The notes under the pieces are model-generated. The model ran no database searches, was not told the DNA's origin, and saw nothing but the letters and a program-made list of their open reading frames with translations. Positions 59,042 through 64,000 of a DNA stretch of 64,000 nt are shown here, piece by piece. A program made the position numbers and the translations under genes. The stretch is from assembly GCF_045277565.1 (NCBI RefSeq), contig NZ_CP123588.1, forward strand, positions 1-64,000, in the 5' to 3' direction. The DNA is from Aliisedimentitalea scapharcae (GTDB taxonomy: Bacteria; Pseudomonadota; Alphaproteobacteria; Rhodobacterales; Rhodobacteraceae). Every line of letters begins with the position of its first letter. Positions within the stretch are counted from its first letter, which is position 1.

Positions 59042-60042
59042 AAACGAACAACCCGTTCCCCGCATTGTTGCGGGCGTTCTTCCAGGAATGGTTGGCCGAG
59101 CAGCGCAGCGCCTCGATCCATACGATCAGGTCCTATCGGGACACCTGGCGGCTGTTGCTCCGGTTCGTCGCAGAGCGAAAAGGCGGCGGTGTTGCCCGGA
59201 TCGCCCTGGCCGATATCTCAGCCAGCGAAGTGCGCGCGTTCCTCAGCCATGCCGAACATGGACGCAAAGGCACGATCGGCACGCGCAACTGTCGGCTCGC
59301 CGCGATCCGCAGCTTCTTCAGCTTCGTCGCGGACAAGAACCCCGAATATGTCGCGCAATGTGCTGAGGTCCTCGTGATCCCACTCAAGCGCAAACCCACC
59401 GCCGCGCCCTGCTACCTTGAACCGTGGGAGGTCGAGGCTATCCTCGCACAGCCCGACCGTTCGACGATCGAAGGGATGCGCGACCACGTGCTGCTGTCCC
59501 TTCTCTATAACAGTGGTGCGCGCATCCAAGAGGCACTCGATCTGTGTTCTGGGGCGATCCGGTTCGAAGCACCGCACTGCGTGCGTCTTTATGGCAAGGG
59601 GCAAAAGGAACGCATCTGCCCGCTCTGGCCGGAAACCATAACGTTGCTCAAGATGTTGCTGGAGCGGCAGCCCCGCGCACCGGATGAGCGCATCTTCGTC
59701 AACCGGTACGGCAAACCACTGGGGGCTTCGGGCGTGCGGTTCAAGCTGGCGGCATATGTGGAAACTGCCGCGAAAACAGTGCCCACGCTTCGTTCGAAGC
59801 ATGTGACGCCGCACAGCTTCCGGCACGCGACCGCCGTCCACCTCGTCGCGGCGGGTGTCGATATCACCGTCATCCGCAGTTGGCTTGGACACGTCAGCCT
59901 CGACACGACCAACCACTACGCTCAGGCCAATCTCGAAACCAAACGAAAGGCGCTGGAACAGGTCGGCGTTCCGATGGCGGGAAATGGCCCGCCGCGCTGG
60001 AAACGCGACGCAAGCCTGCTCGCTTGGCTCGATACCCTCTGA
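59038..60042 (+). CDS. RIT tyrosine recombinase C
   Basis: 334 residues. Catalytic motifs: LLYNSGARIQEALDL, TPHSFRHATAVHL and WLGHVSLDTTNHYAQANL. It is the shortest member and ends about 70 bp before the right terminal repeat. All three proteins appear intact, so the element may be functional. Confidence 0.92.
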   Translation: MKTNNPFPALLRAFFQEWLAEQRSASIHTIRSYRDTWRLLLRFVAERKGGGVARIALADISASEVRAFLSHAEHGRKGTIGTRNCRLAAIRSFFSFVADKNPEYVAQCAEVLVIPLKRKPTAAPCYLEPWEVEAILAQPDRSTIEGMRDHVLLSLLYNSGARIQEALDLCSGAIRFEAPHCVRLYGKGQKERICPLWPETITLLKMLLERQPRAPDERIFVNRYGKPLGASGVRFKLAAYVETAAKTVPTLRSKHVTPHSFRHATAVHLVAAGVDITVIRSWLGHVSLDTTNHYAQANLETKRKALEQVGVPMAGNGPPRWKRDASLLAWLDTL

Positions 60043-60113
60043 CCCCATACCAAGGAGAAATAATGTGAAGGACGTGACCCAAAAATCCCCGAATGATAGC
60101 GATTGTGTCGCGT

Positions 60114-60142
60114 TCCTTCGCATTATCGCGACCTCGCGATTA
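60114..60142 (-). repeat. RIT right terminal inverted repeat
   Basis: 29 bp, exact reverse complement of 56317-56345. Confidence 0.92.
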
Positions 60143-60168
60143 GCCATCTTATGCGCACCTGCGCATAA

Positions 60169-62340
60169 GGTGCGAAACGCTCCAGCGTAGGCGTCGTAGA
60201 CCTCGATCTGGGCCGGGGTGAGCGCGTGTTCGAGCACGTCATATTCCACGCCGTCGAAACTGAGGGCGCGGGCCGTGTAGAGGCCGAGCGTCTTGAGATC
60301 ACGCGCGACCACCTCCATGGCAGCCACGCCGCCGGCTTCCATCGCCGACACAAAGCTCTCGCGGCTTGGGAAGGGATATTCGGGGCCCTGCCCCCAGAGC
60401 CCCAGCCGCGCGGCATAGGCGAGGTTGTGCACGCTCGTGGCACCCGTGGCCGAGATGTAGAAGACGCGAGCGCGGGGTGCGGCGAGTTGCAACCGCAGGC
60501 CTGCCAGGCCCTGCTGCGAAGGTTTGACCCCCCTTCCCTGCTCGGAGCCTGCGGCGTTCTGCATGGCATGGGCCTCATCGAAGGCCAGCACGCCGTCGAA
60601 CCCCGCGCCCATCCAGTCGAGAATCTGGCTGAGCCGCGTGGTGCTGCATTTGCCCGCGGACCGCAGCGTGGCGTAGGTGACGAAGAGGATGCCGTCGCCC
60701 ATCGGGATGGGCTGGTCCGGTTTCCATTTGGAAAGCGGCTGAATGTCGGCAGGCGAGCCGCCGAGATCGGTCCAGTCGCGGATCGCGTCCTCGATAAGCG
60801 TGGCGGATTTGGAGACCCAGATCGCCTTCCTGCGCCCGGCCAGCCAGTTGACAAGGATGAGCCCTGCGCATTCGCGTCCCTTGCCGCAACCGGTGCCGTC
60901 GCCGAGAAAGTAACCAAGGCGATAGGCCCGTGCATCCGGGTCATCATCGGCGCGCGTCAGCTTGGGCTGGTCGTCATCGATGGTGAACCTACCGGGCAGG
61001 TCGCGCCCATGGGCATCATGCGCCATGATGATGGTCTCGAGCTGCGCCTCGGAGAGATGTCCCTCCTCGATCAACCGGGCGGGCAGGCGCAAGTCATCAC
61101 TGCCCGTGTTTGAGGGCATGGGCGGGGCAACCGAGGCCATGGCGATGCTCTCGACGAGCGGCGTGGGATGTTCTTGTGCGCCCGCGATCTCGATCCTCTG
61201 CGGGCGGTAGCGCGCATAGATATCCGAGACCGGCATGTTGTCGCGCGGAGCATCAAAGTTTGTGAAGCTGAGCGGGCGAACGACATTGGCCCGGTGCTTG
61301 GAGGCGGTGACAACACCGGCAGCGGTCTTGCGCGGGGCAGATGATGGAACGGTTGGCCGAGCATGAGGGATCGCTTCAGCCCTTTGGGCGGGGCGCATCT
61401 CGGTCCGGGTTGCGGCCACGGCATCGACATATGCCAAGGCTTCATCCAGATCCCGCACAGGGACGCGGATCATCTCGCCGTCCTCCTGCACCTTGTCGAA
61501 GACCATGAGCTTGGTTTCGACAGAGGTGCCGAGCTTGCGGTAGACCTGCCCCGGCATCGTCAACGCCAGTCGCGGCGTCAGGAGACCGCAGGCACGGGAC
61601 CAATGCGCGGAATCGCGCTCAGATGTGAACCCCGGCGGCATGATCGCCACCAGGCGCCCACCTGGTGCCAGGCGCTTTGCAGCCGCAATGAGATGTTTGG
61701 CAGCGATGTGCTTGTCGCGGGATCGGTCGACCGAGGAGGCGAAGGGCGGATTCATCACCACGACGTCGGGTAGAACCGGCGTCTGCAGCAGATCGTCGAT
61801 ATGCTCGCCGTCATGGTCTGTGACCTCGCCAGCGAAAACTGCACGCAGGAGGCGCTGGCGAAAGGGGTCGATTTCATTGAGCACAAGCGTGGCACCGGCC
61901 CGGGCAGCGAAAGCGGCCAGGGCACCAGTGCCAGCCGAGGGTTCCAGCACGGTCTCGCCCTTGCGGATCGCCGCCGCCCGTAAGACCAGCGCCGCGAATG
62001 CCAGCGGCGTGGAAAACTGCTGGAGCCGGATTTGCTGCTCTGACCGGCGCGTTTCCGTCAGGAGCCGTGAGGCAAGCAGCTTTGCAGCGGCCATGTCACC
62101 TGCCGCGCCGTCCCCACGCAGCAGCACCTGGACAGCCGCGGCCTGCATCAGGTCATATGCCATGCGCCAGTCCCAGGCACCGCCGGCATCGCTGCCATGA
62201 AACGTCTCGCGCATGATGCGCGCGAGCGCTGAGCTGCGCAGGGGTTGGTGGTCGACCTCCGCGCCGATCTGCGCGATGGCAGAGACGAGATCAGTGTCGG
62301 AGATTGGGAATGCCGGGTTTGCCGGATTGGGCTTGGTCAT
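60169..62340 (-). pseudogene. Methyltransferase/strawberry-notch helicase, N-terminal half
   Basis: About 724 residues from ATG 62340 (AAAGGAAAC upstream) to the element junction. An N-terminal adenine-methyltransferase-like domain has ETVLEPSAGTGALAAFA and the catalytic VVMNPPFASS. The helicase domain then has DGTGCGKGRECAGLILVN (Walker A-like) and VLAFDEAHAMQN (DEAH). It ends at YDAYAGAFR. The frame stays open into the RIT element antisense to recombinase C and would add more than 300 unrelated residues. The intact gene would encode a ~1420-residue fusion, a type found on large plasmids and phage-like islands. Confidence 0.88.
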
Positions 62341-62629
62341 GGGGGTTTCCTTTGGATCAGGGTCTGAGTTCCAAAGGACAAAAAGCCCGCTTTCGCTTTT
62401 CAGGGGATCCGGCCCAAAAGCTATTAAGAAGGGCGGGCCGTCAACGCAATCCGCCCTCCTCAGCAACAAAGAGAAAGCCACGCAGCAAAACCGCCGAACT
62501 TGTTGATCAATAAAGCCGACATTGAGGCGGCGCGCGGCGACCGGCCGCTAGGAGCCCACTTCGACAGATGCTGCAGAATAACTGAATGGCCGCTTCTCGG
62601 TCTTTGCTGTGCACTATTTTTGCGGTTGC
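62341..62629. other. Leader region, no gene seen
   Basis: Contains the upstream region of the strawberry-notch gene and G+C-rich imperfect repeats (GGCGGGCCG...GCCCTCC). No gene supported. Confidence 0.35.
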
Positions 62630-62720
62630 CTTGTTCAGGCTTTTTCGGTGTGTCTTCCGTTGCGCGGAACCCAACCAGAATGCGGCTGTTCATGCCGCCG
62701 CCTTCAGATCGGAACGTGCA
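62630..62720 (-). pseudogene. Relic of a czcD-lspA junction with internal deletion in lspA
   Basis: On the minus strand 62720-62694 closely matches the tail of the cation efflux gene at the right edge of the window (DARSDLK...*). ATG 62693 then begins MNSRIL, identical to lspA at 63886, but jumps directly to VGFRATEDTPKKPEQGN, which corresponds to the C-terminal DGFRATKDKPGHQEQDQ of that lspA. About 430 bp of the middle, including the catalytic Asp residues, are missing. Confidence 0.8.
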
Positions 62721-62807
62721 TCACCGTTTTTGGATAAGTTCTGTCAGAAGGACACAATCAAAACGGTCATTTCTCATAAAGACTCTGACCCAGAGGTCAT
62801 TGGAGTT

Positions 62808-63275
62808 CTAAGCTGCGGAATAGCTCGTAAAGACCTCGCTGCTACCATCCCGGCGGATCAAGAACACATCATAAGCTTCACGCTGATCTTCTGGGCCCAT
62901 TCCAGGCGACCCATAAGGCATGCCAGGAACAGCGAGACCGACAGCATCTGGCCGTTCAGCCAACAGGCGGCGGATGTCGGCAACCGGCACGTGACCTTCG
63001 ATCATGTAACCCTCAATCTCGCCCGTGTGGCACGATATCATTCTTTGCGGGATGCCATTGTCCAGCTTGTGACGCATCATGAGGGTCCCAAAGCTCCGCT
63101 CCTCGGTGACGCGAAAGCCCTCCTGCCTAAGAATGGCGACCCAGGCGCGACAGCAGCCGCAATTAGGGTCTTTGAGAACGTGGATTGTTGGTGCAGCTTG
63201 CGCAAATGCCGCAAGCGGCGCGGCGCTGGCAATGCCAGCGACGGCGGTCAAAATTTGGCGGCGCGTTATGTGCAT
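62808..63275 (-). CDS. DUF411 metal-associated protein, exported
   Basis: 155 residues from ATG 63275 (AAGGAG upstream). Tat-like signal MHITRRQILTAVAGIASAAPLAAFA. DUF411 signature: IHVLKDPNCGCCRAWVAILRQEGF, then HTGEIEGYMIEGHVPVADIRRLL and GLAVPGMPYGSPGM. The CGCC motif suggests copper or other soft-metal binding in the periplasm. It lies downstream of lspA and a cation efflux gene on the same strand, forming a metal-resistance module. Confidence 0.9.
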   Translation of the reverse strand: MHITRRQILTAVAGIASAAPLAAFAQAAPTIHVLKDPNCGCCRAWVAILRQEGFRVTEERSFGTLMMRHKLDNGIPQRMISCHTGEIEGYMIEGHVPVADIRRLLAERPDAVGLAVPGMPYGSPGMGPEDQREAYDVFLIRRDGSSEVFTSYSAA

Positions 63276-63376
63276 CGCATTTCTCCTTTTGAATAGCATG
63301 CCTTGGGCGGGACTTGGGTTGCGCAGTTGGGCGAACGTGCTGTCGAAGCCCTTTGCGGATGGTATGCGGACATCGT

Positions 63377-63886
63377 TTATCTCCCCGTGATATTTCCCTC
63401 GCGTTGGTCTTGTTCCTGATGTCCCGGCTTGTCTTTCGTCGCGCGAAAGCCGTCCCAGAACAGCAGTGCCGCCCCACAGAAAATCGCCACGTCAGCGAGG
63501 TTGAAGGACGGCCAGTGGTATGTTCCGAAGTGAAAATCCAGAAAGTCAGGGACCGCCTGATAACGCAGCCGGTCGATGACATTGCCGAGCGCACCGCCGA
63601 TGACCAGACCGAGAGCAGCAGCCGTCAGCCTGTTCGGCGCGCGCCATAACCAGATCAGCAGCCATGCCATGATCGCGGTAGCAAGCACGACGAGACCCCA
63701 CCAGGGCACGATCCCACCGAGCATGCCGAAGCTGACCCCATCGTTCAGGACACGAACGAGATTGAGAAAGGGCAGAACCTCGACCCCATGCTCAAGCGCC
63801 GGGGTGTTCAGGGCAAGCGCCTTGGTGCCCTGATCGAGACCGAAAGCTGCAATCGTGCAGACCGCCCCCAGAATGCGGCTGTTCAT
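63377..63886 (-). CDS. lspA: Lipoprotein signal peptidase LspA
   Basis: 169 residues. Four membrane helices and the catalytic Asp pair in LGNVIDRLRYQAVPDFLDF and FNLADVAIFCGA. A polar ~25-residue tail follows (GFRATKDKPGHQEQDQREGN). Cleaves prolipoprotein signal peptides in the inner membrane. Its ATG overlaps the stop of the cation efflux gene (ATGA); accessory lspA copies of this sort are typical of heavy-metal resistance clusters, so this is probably not the housekeeping copy. Confidence 0.92.
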   Translation of the reverse strand: MNSRILGAVCTIAAFGLDQGTKALALNTPALEHGVEVLPFLNLVRVLNDGVSFGMLGGIVPWWGLVVLATAIMAWLLIWLWRAPNRLTAAALGLVIGGALGNVIDRLRYQAVPDFLDFHFGTYHWPSFNLADVAIFCGAALLFWDGFRATKDKPGHQEQDQREGNITGR

Positions 63887-64000
63887 GCCGCCACTTTCAG
63901 ATCGGAACGCGCATCGCGGATGATCGCCCAGGAAGAATGCAAGAACAATCCTGCGATGCCGAAGGCGACGATTCGGTCGGGCCATGCGCTACCCAGCCAA
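63883..64000 (-). CDS. Cation diffusion facilitator (CzcD-like), C-terminal end only
   Basis: Partial: the last 38 codons before TGA 63883-63885, reading SAWPDRIVAFGIAGLFLHSSWAIIRDARSDLKVAA. The WPD...GLFLHS...I pattern is that of the last membrane helix of CDF/CzcD zinc-cobalt-cadmium exporters. The gene continues beyond the window. Confidence 0.65.
   Translation of the reverse strand, partial: WLGSAWPDRIVAFGIAGLFLHSSWAIIRDARSDLKVAA

Larger units (their letters stand above)
56311..60168. mobile_element. RIT (recombinase in trio) element inserted in the strawberry-notch gene
   Basis: About 3.86 kb. Three consecutive tyrosine recombinase genes, overlapping by 4 bp each, are bounded by perfect 29-bp inverted repeats at 56317-56345 and 60114-60142, each containing ATCGCGA-GG-TCGCGAT. 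The right end carries an additional 20-bp stretch, TTATGCGCA-CC-TGCGCATAA (60149-60168). Removing 56311-60168 restores a continuous strawberry-notch frame (GAFR-T-IHHN). Boundaries are good to a few bases. Confidence 0.9.

Noticed and set aside
59218..62481. A single 1087-residue open frame spanning the strawberry-notch gene and the recombinase C region
   Set aside because: Only the part from 60169 to 62340 has helicase/methyltransferase character; the rest is the antisense of recombinase C and the leader, kept open by high G+C.

Overview
The window looks like an accessory segment (large conjugative plasmid or integrative element) of a marine-type alphaproteobacterium, most likely Rhodobacteraceae. 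That is inferred from the high G+C of most genes, the Rhodobacter/Roseobacter-like plasmid genes (DUF736, DUF2493, DUF6878/DUF6915-type and strawberry-notch genes) and the VirB set. No rRNA, tRNA, CRISPR or replication gene was seen.

Layout. (1) 0.5-4.6 kb: an AAA/DUF4143 ATPase, a serine resolvase divergent from an HTH protein, and a hemerythrin. (2) 4.8-6.5 kb: a decayed LysR gene interrupted by a complete 1051-bp IS903-group element with a 9-bp target duplication. (3) 6.5-12.2 kb: an A+T-richer, transferred-looking operon under a textbook FNR-type promoter. It encodes chlorite dismutase, a Tat-exported type II molybdopterin reductase subunit, its four-cluster Fe-S subunit, a TorD/NarJ chaperone and a monoheme cytochrome c. 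This is a chlorate/perchlorate respiration cluster of unusual composition: no heme-b gamma subunit was found. (4) 12.3-17.2 kb: maturation-type genes (Mrp/ApbC, CMD-family protein, MoeA, DUF2478) and a broken hemN. (5) 17.2-21.7 kb: an insertion-sequence graveyard (IS110, IS30 and ISL3 fragments; an IS3-family element interrupted by an intact IS66).

(6) 21.8-35.6 kb: a full VirB-type type IV secretion operon (VirB1, 2, 3, 4, 7-like, a second lytic transglycosylase, 5, 8, 9, 10, 11, 6) with small orphan genes. (7) 35.7-40.4 kb: defence and addiction genes: a CBASS operon with patatin effector, CD-NTase and a stand-alone E2-like protein, then an HTH-ImmA/PIN pair. (8) 40.5-45.4 kb: VirD4/TraG coupling protein, relaxase and a mobilization accessory protein, followed by hairpin-rich DNA that may hold oriT. 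(9) 46-54 kb: plasmid-type small genes and an IetA/IetS (AAA ATPase plus subtilisin-like protease) pair. (10) 54.2-62.3 kb: one very large methyltransferase/helicase (strawberry notch) gene split by a 'recombinase in trio' element with three tyrosine recombinases and perfect 29-bp terminal inverted repeats. (11) 62.6-64 kb: metal-resistance type genes (DUF411, lspA, end of a cation efflux gene) plus a relic copy of lspA.

Together: a self-transmissible element carrying phage defence cargo, and next to it an oxyanion-respiration island. In that island the reductase would make chlorite in the periplasm, chlorite dismutase would convert it to chloride and O2, and FNR would switch the operon on without oxygen.
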